Shown: piece by piece, positions 7,394 to 14,956 of the stretch
Numbering within the stretch: the first letter of the stretch is position 1
Layout of the letters: every line of letters begins with the position of its first letter
NCBI GenBank assembly: GCA_948760655.1
Contig: CAQBKK010000019.1
Coordinates: forward strand, 1-19,986
Reading direction: 5' to 3'
Length of the DNA: 19,986 nucleotides
Origin: an uncultured Bacilli bacterium
GTDB taxonomy: Bacteria > Bacillota_I > Bacilli_A > RF39 > UBA660
Notes under the pieces: generated by a model
The model's database searches: none
Told to the model about the DNA's origin: nothing
The model's input: the letters and a program-made list of their open reading frames with translations, nothing else
Position numbers and translations under genes: made by a program

Positions 7394-8392
7394 ATGGGCG
7401 TAGATAAAATGCAAACAATAAGAAAGAAAAATAAAATTCTTTGGGGGATTGCTTTTCTTTGTTTCTGTATTTTTTTAGTATTTTCTAAAATTATTTTTAC
7501 CAAATGGATATGGGTAGTAGATACCTTTATTTATAAATGGATGTCTAGGATGCAAAATGATTTACTCACTTTTTTTATGAAATATGTAACGTATTTAAGC
7601 AGTTCTCTTTTTATACTTCTATTAACCATTCTATTATTAATTATAATAAAAGACAAAAAGAAAAAAATTGGCATCCTTCTAAATCTTAGTGGAATTGTTT
7701 TCTTAAATCAAATCTTGAAACGAATTTTAAAACGACCAAGACCTGCTGTTTCTTTAATTCCAATCAGTGGGTATAGTTTCCCCTCAGGACATGCGATGGT
7801 AAGTTTAGCATTCTATGGGTTTCTAGCTATTTTATTACTAAAAGCATGTACATCTAAAAAAAGAAAAAAAATAATCCAAATAGGAACGACTTTACTTATA
7901 GTATTGATTGGTTTCAGTCGAATTTACTTAGGAGTGCATTACGCATCAGATGTAATTGCAGGATTCTTTGGAGCTACTTGTTATTTACTACTTTTTAATA
8001 AAGCTTATAATACATTTAAATGGAAATTCAATTGTTTAAAATTAATGAATAGTTTTAAATATGCCTGGAAAGGAATTTTTTCTGCATTTCAATCAGAACG
8101 AAATATGAAAATTCATGTAAGTGTTATGTGTTTAGTTATTCTCTTCGGAGCGATATTAAAAATAACTCTAACCGAGTGGGTCATTTGTATATTTTGCTTT
8201 TCTTTAGTCATTGGTAGTGAAATGCTGAATACAGCGATAGAAACAGTAGTAGATATTGCTATGCCAGAAAAAAATAAGAATGCAAAACTCGCAAAAGACA
8301 TTGCTGCTGGAAGTGTTCTTGTTTTTGCTATGGCAAGTTTAATCATTGGTATTCTTATTTTTTTACCAAAATTTTTAGTTTTTATAATGTAA
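7394..8392 (+). CDS. PAP2 phosphatase fused to DgkA-type lipid kinase
   Basis: This is a 332-residue membrane protein with two enzyme domains. Residues about 10-205 are a PAP2-type lipid phosphatase with all three signatures: K109-x6-R116-P117, P130-S-G-H133, and S175-R-x5-H182-x3-D186. Residues about 217-325 are a DgkA/undecaprenol kinase domain: SFKYAWKGIFSAFQSERN with Glu235, and EMLNTAIETVVD with Glu283, then AKDIAAGSVL. In Gram-positive bacteria this kinase phosphorylates undecaprenol, while PAP2 enzymes can strip undecaprenyl pyrophosphate; both make undecaprenyl phosphate, the carrier for wall synthesis. A carrier recycling role is therefore inferred. The start is uncertain: ATG 7394 and ATG 7409 both lack a strong ribosome binding site. 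Both domains look intact. Confidence 0.9.
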   Translation: MGVDKMQTIRKKNKILWGIAFLCFCIFLVFSKIIFTKWIWVVDTFIYKWMSRMQNDLLTFFMKYVTYLSSSLFILLLTILLLIIIKDKKKKIGILLNLSGIVFLNQILKRILKRPRPAVSLIPISGYSFPSGHAMVSLAFYGFLAILLLKACTSKKRKKIIQIGTTLLIVLIGFSRIYLGVHYASDVIAGFFGATCYLLLFNKAYNTFKWKFNCLKLMNSFKYAWKGIFSAFQSERNMKIHVSVMCLVILFGAILKITLTEWVICIFCFSLVIGSEMLNTAIETVVDIAMPEKNKNAKLAKDIAAGSVLVFAMASLIIGILIFLPKFLVFIM

Positions 8393-8428
8393 AGTAGGTA
8401 AGAGGAAACACGTAAATAAAAAGAGTTA

Positions 8429-8437
8429 TGTTATACT
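8429..8437 (+). promoter_or_regulatory. Extended -10 promoter TGTTATACT
   Basis: TG-n-TATACT lies 29 bases before the ATG at 8466. No -35 box is evident. Confidence 0.55.
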
Positions 8438-8465
8438 AAATACAAAAGAATAGGAGAAATAGAAA

Positions 8466-9350
8466 ATGGATTTAAAAAAATTATTTGGATACGAAAACAA
8501 AGTGGTTGTCATTACAGGGGCAGCAAGTGGAATGAGTCGTTCTGCTACAGAGTTATTAATCGAGTTAGGAGCAAGTGTATATGCTATTGATAAAAATCCT
8601 ATAGATTTACCTGTTAAAAAATCTTTTCAAGTGGATTTAAGTAGTAAAGAAGAAATAGATAAAGTAATAGAAGAATTACCAGAAAAAATAGACGCACTAT
8701 TTTTATGTCATGGAATAGCTGCTTTTCCTGGTAACGAGTTATTAGTACAAAAAGTAAATTTTTATAGTCAAAAATACATGACAGAACAACTACTAGATAG
8801 AATAACAGATCAAGGTTCAGTTACCTTTATTTCCTCTGTTGGAGGTTTTGGCTGGCAATCTGTCTATAAAGAAGCAGTAGAATTAATCGATTTACCTGAT
8901 TGGGAAAGTGCGATGGAATGGTACGAAAATCATCCAAAATTAATTGAAAGTTCTTATGTGTTTGCTAAACAATGTTTAGAAAGTTATGTCACATATAAAT
9001 GTATGAGTAAAGAATTTATAAATCGAAAAATTCGTTTGAATGCGATTAATCCTGGAGACACTATAACAGGTCTTACTAGTGACTTTAACAAGAGTACAAG
9101 CCCGAATGGAAACGAAGAAGAAGGAGCCACTATGATTGAAAATATTTTCTTGAAATCTTGGAATGGCTATGCTGCAGAGCCTAAAGATATGGGATATCCA
9201 TTGGTAGTGATTGGAAGTGCTATTTGTTCTTATATGTCTGGACAATTAATCTATATTGATTATGGTTTAACTTCTTCTTGGACGAGTATGGCTTTATTAA
9301 ATGAAAAAGAAAAATCTATTGAAGAAATATCAGGAGAGGCAAATCATTAG
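8466..9350 (+). CDS. Short-chain dehydrogenase/reductase (SDR)
   Basis: The 294-residue Rossmann-fold oxidoreductase has the nucleotide-binding motif TGAASGM (residues 18-23 region) and Asp42 at the end of the second strand, which favours NAD over NADP. The catalytic set is Ser123/Ser124 (FISSVGG), Tyr164 and Lys168 (YVFAK). LNAINPGDTITG is the usual segment after the active site. An insertion at about residues 133-160 between the catalytic Ser and Tyr, and the general pattern, recall SDRs related to 3-alpha-hydroxysteroid dehydrogenases, but the substrate cannot be assigned. The C-terminus carries an acidic tail after YIDYGLTSSW. AGGAG at 8452-8456 precedes the ATG. It appears monocistronic. 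Confidence 0.88.
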   Translation: MDLKKLFGYENKVVVITGAASGMSRSATELLIELGASVYAIDKNPIDLPVKKSFQVDLSSKEEIDKVIEELPEKIDALFLCHGIAAFPGNELLVQKVNFYSQKYMTEQLLDRITDQGSVTFISSVGGFGWQSVYKEAVELIDLPDWESAMEWYENHPKLIESSYVFAKQCLESYVTYKCMSKEFINRKIRLNAINPGDTITGLTSDFNKSTSPNGNEEEGATMIENIFLKSWNGYAAEPKDMGYPLVVIGSAICSYMSGQLIYIDYGLTSSWTSMALLNEKEKSIEEISGEANH

Positions 9351-9379
9351 AGAGTCTGAAAAATACTTTCTTTTTTTGA

Positions 9380-9417
9380 CAATTTCAAAAGTACAACTTT
9401 AGACTTTTTCGAAATTG
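9380..9417. repeat. Inverted repeat upstream of the 171-residue protein gene
   Basis: CAATTTC (9380-9386) and GAAATTG (9411-9417) are perfect inverted copies, with AAAAGT and ACTTTTT inside extending the match after a small bulge. A second palindrome, ACAAATTTGT, sits at 9421-9430. It could be a hairpin, the terminator of the SDR gene, or an operator. It overlaps TTGACA at 9376-9381. Confidence 0.4.
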
Positions 9418-9466
9418 ATGACAAATTTGTGATAAAATTTAATAGAAATTGGAAAGGAGGAAAGGT

Positions 9467-9982
9467 ATGGGATTCGCAAGCTGTGGACAAATTGGAAATA
9501 TAAATCCTTCAAAACCAGTAAAACTCAAATTAAAAGTTACCGATTATGTATTTACGTATCAAAATAAAGACTTAACAAATGCTTATTTAGAATATTCTTT
9601 CGATCAAGTAAAAAATGTCACTTACCTAGATGGAAAATTTGCGGAAGAAACATTCTCTCCCCTCATTTGTTTTGAACTCAATGGAGTAGACGAATTATTT
9701 AATACTATAACATTTTCGTTTATGGTACATTATGATGAAGAAAGCATAAATAAACTAAATGAAAATCCTACCAAAATAAATCATCATATTATAGACAGTG
9801 AAATGTATTTAAGTACCTCTTATGAAAAAACAAATGGCCCATTAACCGTTGATTTAGAAGAGAGTATGTACCATGATACAGCAAACTTTTTTGTAGCAAA
9901 GATAAAAGATAAAAAATATATATTTAAAGGATCTATTCCTAGTGAAACTATTTTTTTCTGGTTTCAAATTGATTTTTTCTAA
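9467..9982 (+). CDS. Uncharacterised protein, 171 residues
   Basis: I do not recognise the family. The ATG at 9467 is chosen over the TTG at 9449 because GGAGG (9456-9460) lies six bases before it. The TTG lies upstream of this ribosome binding site. The product has no signal peptide or membrane helix. It reads as a mostly beta-strand soluble protein (KLKLKVTDYVFTY, AYLEYSF, FNTITFSFMVHY) with a hydrophobic, Phe-rich end (TIFFWFQIDFF). No catalytic motif is visible. Inverted repeats lie in its upstream region and a weak hairpin with T run follows 40 bases after the stop. Confidence 0.75.
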   Translation: MGFASCGQIGNINPSKPVKLKLKVTDYVFTYQNKDLTNAYLEYSFDQVKNVTYLDGKFAEETFSPLICFELNGVDELFNTITFSFMVHYDEESINKLNENPTKINHHIIDSEMYLSTSYEKTNGPLTVDLEESMYHDTANFFVAKIKDKKYIFKGSIPSETIFFWFQIDFF

Positions 9983-10022
9983 AAAGTTTATATCCAAATG
10001 ACAAAAAATTTTTTTCTACAAT

Positions 10023-10046
10023 GAATCTTTAACGATTCCTTTTTTT
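10023..10046 (+). terminator. Short terminator GAATC/GATTC
   Basis: GAATC (10023-10027) pairs with GATTC (10034-10038) around a six-base loop, followed by T7. The T run sits only one base before the next promoter's extended -10 region. Confidence 0.45.
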
Positions 10047-10047
10047 G

Positions 10048-10056
10048 TGATATACT
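10048..10056 (+). promoter_or_regulatory. Extended -10 promoter TGATATACT
   Basis: TG-n-TATACT lies 26 bases before the ATG at 10082 and directly after a terminator T run. No clear -35 box. Confidence 0.55.
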
Positions 10057-10081
10057 TTTTTAAAGTAGAAGGAGTCAAAAT

Positions 10082-10804
10082 ATGGCAAGAAGGTATAAGA
10101 AAACAAGTCCTCAAAATTTAGTATTTACATTTATTATTTTGCTAGGAATTGGAATAGCAGGGTTTTATCAAAATAAAGAAGAAAAAGAAAACATTCCTTC
10201 CTATACATTAGAAAGTATACCTGATTATTCTGGAGTTTCTTATGTAGTATTAAATGAGAATCATCCCACTTTTACTGAAAAGGATTATATAACTAATTCT
10301 TATGAATTTTATAGCGAATTAGATGTTTTAGGCAGATGTGGTTTTGCCATGGCAAGTATAGGTGTTGATTTGATGCCTACAGAAGAACGGGGAAGTATTG
10401 GAATGATTAAACCAAGTGGTTGGCATACTATAAGATATGATCATATCGATGGAAAATATTTGTATAATAGATGCCATCTTATCGGGTATCAACTAACAGG
10501 AGAAAATGCCAATGAAAAAAATTTGATTACTTGTACACGAAGTATGAATACAAAAGGGATGCTTCCTTTTGAAAATCAAGTTACTGATTATATAAAAGAA
10601 ACGCATAATCATGTATTATATCGAGTTACTCCTATTTATATAGAAGATAATTTAGTAGCGAGTGGAGTTGTAATGGAAGCCTATTCAATAGAAGATCAAG
10701 GAAAAGGAGTTCAATTTCATGTATATGTTTATAATGTAGAAAAGGGCGTAGAAATTGATTATAAAACAGGAGAAAGTAAGTTGTTGAATGATTTTACAAA
10801 ATAA
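10082..10804 (+). CDS. Membrane-anchored DNA/RNA non-specific nuclease (EndA/NUC1 family)
   Basis: The product is 240 residues. A basic N-terminus and one membrane helix (about residues 12-28) anchor an extracellular nuclease domain. The beta-beta-alpha-metal motif is R130-C-H132-L-I-G-Y-Q-L; His132 is the expected general base, in the place of the family DRGH. The downstream segment ENANEKNLITCTRSMNTKGM supplies the metal-ligand Asn (Asn156), followed by PFENQV. This is the arrangement of Gram-positive DNA-entry nucleases such as streptococcal EndA. Likely roles are cell-surface nucleic acid degradation for nutrients or processing of incoming DNA; no competence genes are in the window to choose between them. 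AAGGAG (10069-10074) fixes the start. Confidence 0.88.
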   Translation: MARRYKKTSPQNLVFTFIILLGIGIAGFYQNKEEKENIPSYTLESIPDYSGVSYVVLNENHPTFTEKDYITNSYEFYSELDVLGRCGFAMASIGVDLMPTEERGSIGMIKPSGWHTIRYDHIDGKYLYNRCHLIGYQLTGENANEKNLITCTRSMNTKGMLPFENQVTDYIKETHNHVLYRVTPIYIEDNLVASGVVMEAYSIEDQGKGVQFHVYVYNVEKGVEIDYKTGESKLLNDFTK

Positions 10805-10856
10805 TTGTAAATAAAATGAATCTATTTCAATAGGGCAAAACCAAAGTATGTTATTA

Positions 10857-10862
10857 TATAAT
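10857..10862 (+). promoter_or_regulatory. Probable -10 box TATAAT
   Basis: TATAAT lies 24 bases before the GNAT start at 10887. No -35 or TG extension is convincing. Confidence 0.4.
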
Positions 10863-10886
10863 TAAAGTAGATAAAAGGAGTAAAGT

Positions 10887-11327
10887 ATGAAAATTGAATT
10901 TATGATTGCAAATAAAACCCATGTTCAGGGAATTGTTTCCTTATGTAACGAAGTATTTGAAGAAAATACGAAATATGAAGAAGCAGAAAAAATATTTAGT
11001 GAGAATGAATTAGATAAAAATTCGATTTATTTAATAGGAGTTGCAGATGGAAAAATAATTGCCCATACAAGAATAGCTATTATCCCTACTATGTTTGATG
11101 GAATGGAAAAGTATGCTATCTTAAATCATGTTTGTGTAAAACCAGAATATAGAAAGCATCATATCGCAACCTATATGTTAGAAGAAGTAAAAAAAATTTG
11201 TATAGAAAAGGGTTGTATTGCAATGAAATTATGGAGTAGAAATTTTAGAATTCCAGCACATACATGTTATAGAAAATTTGGTTTTGTCTCTGATGATGCA
11301 ACATTTTTTAGTTATAATTTAAAATAA
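10887..11327 (+). CDS. GNAT family N-acetyltransferase
   Basis: The 146-residue protein has the compact GNAT fold. The acetyl-CoA binding core is LNHVCVKPEYRKHHIATYML (about residues 79-98), followed by a helix and CIAMKLWSRNFRIPAHTCYRKFGFV, the usual final strand and helix with Tyr in CYRKFGF. The pyrophosphate-binding loop Q/R-x-x-G-x-G/A reads R89-K-H-H92-I-A, so the central Gly is replaced by His; this is unusual and could affect cofactor binding. The substrate is unknown. AAAGGAG (10874-10880) precedes the ATG by six bases. The next gene starts 30 bases after the stop with no terminator between, so the two are likely co-transcribed. Confidence 0.85.
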   Translation: MKIEFMIANKTHVQGIVSLCNEVFEENTKYEEAEKIFSENELDKNSIYLIGVADGKIIAHTRIAIIPTMFDGMEKYAILNHVCVKPEYRKHHIATYMLEEVKKICIEKGCIAMKLWSRNFRIPAHTCYRKFGFVSDDATFFSYNLK

Positions 11328-11357
11328 AAAATTAAGAATAGAAGGAGTGGAGTAGGT

Positions 11358-12563
11358 ATGAAAATAACCAATGTTTATATAGGTGGTTGGTTTCAAAGAA
11401 CCATGTTACAATTAACTGAAATTTATGATTTTTTAAGATTAAAAAGTTCAAAATTAAATCTTGAACAGGAAAAATTAAATGAATTACATAAAAATTTAGG
11501 AATAGGTAAAATTGTTTATGGGGTTTCGGGAGAAGAATATATTGAATTTACTACAGCTCACGATATAGCCGTAAAAATATATGAAGATGGGTTAATTGCC
11601 TTAAACAACCGAAAAGTTTCCGAAGACACTTTGTTTGCTGATATTGATAAAGTAACAGACTATTATGAAAATAAATTATCTCCAGCAATTAATTATCTTT
11701 TTAGTTTAGGAGCACCTGTACCTAAGGAACTTGCCAATATTGAAACGGTTTATCCATATTTTATTGTATGTGAGAATGTAACTAAAGAGGATATATCTGT
11801 GTTATTATCACGTACCGAAAAGCAAAAATATTTTGAATTTAGTAATCAAAAATATGATGTTGTAAGAGGAGATAAATATTACTTTATTAATAATAAAAAA
11901 CAGTCTTTAGAAAAAATAGAAAAATATATTGAAGAACAAATTTTTATTCGTGAATTCAAAGGACAACTTCATCGCTATTTAAATTTACATCGTGTTATTT
12001 GGGAGAAAATTGATGCTGTAAAAGAAAATATAAATGTTAAAGGAGCAGATATTGTAAAATTTAATTCCACTTTGGAAGGGTATGCTAAGACTATAAATTT
12101 GATAGATGGACGTATTAACCAAATGGGAACCTACATTGGTACACGTGAGAGAATAGCTAAAGGCGATGCTGAGCTTACAGAATTTTTGGCTATTTCAGGC
12201 TATCGTTTTGAAACATTAAAAGATACTCTTGATTATATTAAATATTTATGGGATATGACACAGACATATGTTTCTTCCGCTCAGAAATTATTCTCTAGTT
12301 TGAAATCGGATGTTGCTAATAAATCTATTAATAGTTTAACCATTGTTACTAGTATGAGTGCTGGAGCTTCAATTATTGGATTACTTACCAAATCAGAACC
12401 AAAATTTACAATGTTTGGAGTTATTTACTTCTTTATTCTAGCATTTATTGGATGGGCTTCCACTTCTCTTTTAGGATTTATTTCCAAAAATAGAAAATAT
12501 GAAGTAGCGGATATTTCTTATGATAAAAATATAGATAAAGAAGAAGAGAAAGAGAGCAAGTAA
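11358..12563 (+). CDS. Uncharacterised membrane protein with CorA-like layout
   Basis: The product is 401 residues. An N-terminal mixed domain (about 1-190) is followed by long helices (about 195-320: KYIEEQIFIREFKGQLHRYL, later RFETLKDTLDYIKYLWDMTQ). Two closely spaced membrane helices come near the end (about 330-350 SLTIVTSMSAGASIIGLL and 356-378 MFGVIYFFILAFIGWASTSL), then a charged tail. This order (soluble domain, long stalk helices, two C-terminal membrane helices) is that of CorA-type channels, but the GMN loop motif is absent, so I do not assign ion transport. GAAGGAG (11340-11346) lies 11 bases upstream of the ATG. It follows the GNAT gene and is closed by a weak terminator. Confidence 0.75.
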   Translation: MKITNVYIGGWFQRTMLQLTEIYDFLRLKSSKLNLEQEKLNELHKNLGIGKIVYGVSGEEYIEFTTAHDIAVKIYEDGLIALNNRKVSEDTLFADIDKVTDYYENKLSPAINYLFSLGAPVPKELANIETVYPYFIVCENVTKEDISVLLSRTEKQKYFEFSNQKYDVVRGDKYYFINNKKQSLEKIEKYIEEQIFIREFKGQLHRYLNLHRVIWEKIDAVKENINVKGADIVKFNSTLEGYAKTINLIDGRINQMGTYIGTRERIAKGDAELTEFLAISGYRFETLKDTLDYIKYLWDMTQTYVSSAQKLFSSLKSDVANKSINSLTIVTSMSAGASIIGLLTKSEPKFTMFGVIYFFILAFIGWASTSLLGFISKNRKYEVADISYDKNIDKEEEKESK

Positions 12564-12579
12564 CAAAGCTTTCTTTTTT
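12544..12579 (+). terminator. Probable terminator overlapping the gene end
   Basis: AAGAGAAAG (12544-12552) pairs with CTTTCTTTT (12569-12577), with one G-U, around a 16-base loop. The right arm itself forms the T-rich tail. The left arm lies inside the coding sequence. Confidence 0.4.
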
Positions 12580-12581
12580 CG

Positions 12582-12590
12582 TGTTATAAT
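12582..12590 (+). promoter_or_regulatory. Extended -10 promoter TGTTATAAT
   Basis: A perfect TG-n-TATAAT begins three bases after the preceding T run. The predicted transcript starts near 12597, leaving a leader of only about 12 bases before the ATG at 12609. Confidence 0.65.
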
Positions 12591-12608
12591 GGAACTTGAG
12601 ATGATGTT

Positions 12609-14870
12609 ATGAAAAAAGAATTACTTTCGCCAGTTGGAAATTTTGAGAGTCTAAAACAAGCTATTCATAATGGTGCTGATGCGGTTTATTTAGGTGGGAA
12701 AAAATTTGGAGCACGTGCTTTCGCAGATAATTTTACGGAAGAGGAAATGATAGAAGCTATCAAATATTGTCATTTGTATGATGTTAAGATTTATGTGACT
12801 GTAAATACAATTATTTATGAAAGGGAATTAGAAGAATGTCTAAATTATATACGCTTTCTTCATCAAAATAATGTCGATGCCATCATTATGCAAGATATAG
12901 GGTTAATAAACTTGACACGAGAAAAATTTCCTAATTTAGAAATCCATGCTTCCACCCAAATGCATAACCATAACAAAGAACAATTGAAGTTTTTAGAAGA
13001 ATTAGGCATTAAAAGAGTAGTACTAGCAAGAGAACTTACTTTAGAAGAAATAAAAATGTTGGGAACCAATTTAGAAATGGAAGTATTCATTCATGGAGCA
13101 CTTTGTATTTCCTATTCAGGACAATGCTTGTTTAGTAGTTTAATTATGGAGCGAAGTGGCAATCGTGGTGCTTGTGCAGGTATTTGCAGACTGCCTTTTA
13201 CTCTTTTAAAAAATAATACCGAAATCCCTACCAATGGTAATTTTTTATTAAGTCCAAAGGAATTTAGTACATTCGATCATTTCAAAGAAATTATGGAATC
13301 CAATATCTATTCACTAAAAATCGAAGGAAGAATGAAAAGTCCAGCGTATGTAGGATTTATTACCAAACTTTATCGTACTTTAATGGATAATTATAACGAA
13401 AACAAACAAATGCTAATTACAGAAGGACAAAGAAAAAATCTCGCCGTTTTATTTAATCGCGGATTTACAAAAGGTCATATGTTTCATGCTAAAAATGAAG
13501 AGTTAATGAATAGCAAAACCTCCAATCACCAAGGCATTCCGATTGGAGAAGTACTAGAGATTACAAAAGACAAAATAAAGATTTCTTTAACGGATGACTT
13601 AAATCAGGAAGATGGTATTCGTTTTTCTTGTGAAGACAAGGGAATGATAGTTAACTTTTTATACAATGAAAAAGGATTGCTTACTAAAGCTGTTCCTAAA
13701 CATTCTATTTGTTATGTAGATAATAAAATTGGTTTAAAAAGCAAAGGAAAAGTTTTAAAAACGATAGATAGTGTCCTTATAAATGCATTAGAAAAACTAG
13801 AAGAAAAAAAGATTCCTATTTTTTGTAAGGTTATTGCTAAAATTGGGTATCCTTTAGAAATTGTACTAAACGATGGAGAAAATGAGATTATAAAAAAAGG
13901 TAAGATTGTTGAACAAGCTTTAAATAGGGATACAACAGAAGGTGTGATAAAAGAAAAAGTAGATAGTCTAGGGAATACCCCTTTTATTCTTACTGATTTA
14001 AAAATAGAAAAAGGGAAAAATATATTTATTCCTATGAGTGAACTAAAAAAGTTGCGCCAAGAAGGAATACAAAACTTGCAAGAAAGAAGAGAAAATGTTG
14101 TTCCTCATCCCTTCCTTGAAAAAGAAATAAAAAAAGAGAAAAGAATAAAAGAAGAGAAAGAGAGAAAGTTTTATCTAAATGTGCTCGTTCGAAATGAAGA
14201 ACAACTAAAAACTTGTTTGGAAGAAAAGATAGATAATATTTATGTAACAGAAGAAGATCTTTATGAAAAGTACAAAAATAATAAAAATATTTATCTACGT
14301 TTAAGTAGAGTTCAAACCAACTTCAAAGATAGGAAAGAAGAAAACCTATTAGTAGGAGAGTCTGGTGCTTTTTATAAGTATAGTAAAAATAACCATGTCC
14401 TAACCGATTATTATTTCAATGTTGTAAATAGTGCTTTTTGTAACTTTTTAATTGAAAATCATGCAAAACGGGTAACTTTATCCATAGAAAACAAAACAAA
14501 CACACTAGAAGAAATGATGAAAAATATGGAAGTCAAAGAAAAAGTAGAAGTCATCATTTATGGAAGATTAGAAGTAATGTTTATGAAACATTGTTTATTA
14601 AATCGGTTTGTAAATAAAGAGGGGATATGCAAAGTTTGTATGTCGAGTGATACGTATTACTTAAAAGATAGAAACAATAAACTTTATCCTATTAAGCCTT
14701 CAAAAGAAAATCACTTAACGCATTTATTTCATTATAAAGAAATTGATGAAATAGAGAATATAAGAAAATATCAAAACATGGGCATACAAAACTTTCGTAT
14801 CGAATTATTCAATGAAGATAAAGAAACAATAAGGTCAATCATTTGTAAAATCAAAAAATGTCAAATTTAG
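12609..14870 (+). CDS. Peptidase U32 / DUF3656 family RNA hydroxylation protein
   Basis: This 753-residue protein starts with the U32 signature (ELLSPVGNFESLKQAIHNGADAVYLGG). Further blocks fit the family: STQMHNHN, KRVVLARELTLEEI and the HGALC...GQC...NRGACAGICR cluster with Cys166, Cys173, Cys189 and Cys193, the expected 4Fe-4S ligands. A DUF3656-type region follows from about residue 370. Family members RlhA (E. coli YdcP, 23S rRNA C2501) and TrhP (tRNA U34) are prephenate-dependent RNA hydroxylases rather than proteases. The DUF3656 region and length favour an RlhA-like role, but the target RNA is an inference. The ribosome binding site is weak (TTGAG at 12596-12600) and the leader is very short. 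A strong terminator follows. Confidence 0.85.
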   Translation: MKKELLSPVGNFESLKQAIHNGADAVYLGGKKFGARAFADNFTEEEMIEAIKYCHLYDVKIYVTVNTIIYERELEECLNYIRFLHQNNVDAIIMQDIGLINLTREKFPNLEIHASTQMHNHNKEQLKFLEELGIKRVVLARELTLEEIKMLGTNLEMEVFIHGALCISYSGQCLFSSLIMERSGNRGACAGICRLPFTLLKNNTEIPTNGNFLLSPKEFSTFDHFKEIMESNIYSLKIEGRMKSPAYVGFITKLYRTLMDNYNENKQMLITEGQRKNLAVLFNRGFTKGHMFHAKNEELMNSKTSNHQGIPIGEVLEITKDKIKISLTDDLNQEDGIRFSCEDKGMIVNFLYNEKGLLTKAVPKHSICYVDNKIGLKSKGKVLKTIDSVLINALEKLEEKKIPIFCKVIAKIGYPLEIVLNDGENEIIKKGKIVEQALNRDTTEGVIKEKVDSLGNTPFILTDLKIEKGKNIFIPMSELKKLRQEGIQNLQERRENVVPHPFLEKEIKKEKRIKEEKERKFYLNVLVRNEEQLKTCLEEKIDNIYVTEEDLYEKYKNNKNIYLRLSRVQTNFKDRKEENLLVGESGAFYKYSKNNHVLTDYYFNVVNSAFCNFLIENHAKRVTLSIENKTNTLEEMMKNMEVKEKVEVIIYGRLEVMFMKHCLLNRFVNKEGICKVCMSSDTYYLKDRNNKLYPIKPSKENHLTHLFHYKEIDEIENIRKYQNMGIQNFRIELFNEDKETIRSIICKIKKCQI

Positions 14871-14887
14871 TCAAGAAAAGTAAAATT

Positions 14888-14920
14888 AAGAGTAAACTAT
14901 TTATCGGTTTACTTTTTTTT
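14888..14920 (+). terminator. Strong terminator after the U32 gene
   Basis: AAGAGTAAAC (14888-14897) pairs with GTTTACTTTT (14907-14916), with one G-U, around a nine-base loop. Its right arm runs into T8. Confidence 0.75.
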
Positions 14921-14928
14921 GCTATAGT
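14920..14928 (+). promoter_or_regulatory. Extended -10 promoter TGCTATAGT
   Basis: TG-n-TATAGT starts on the last T of the preceding terminator, 28 bases before the start at 14957. Confidence 0.5.
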
Positions 14929-14956
14929 ATAGTTAGAATAATAAGGAGTGATTATT

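Noticed and set aside
8113..9245. Two - strand frames of 77 and 89 codons
   Set aside because: They lie inside the well-supported kinase and dehydrogenase genes and have no translation signals.
14948..14956. GTG at 14948 as the deoD start
   Set aside because: It lies within the AAGGAG ribosome binding site, which is correctly spaced for the GTG at 14957.
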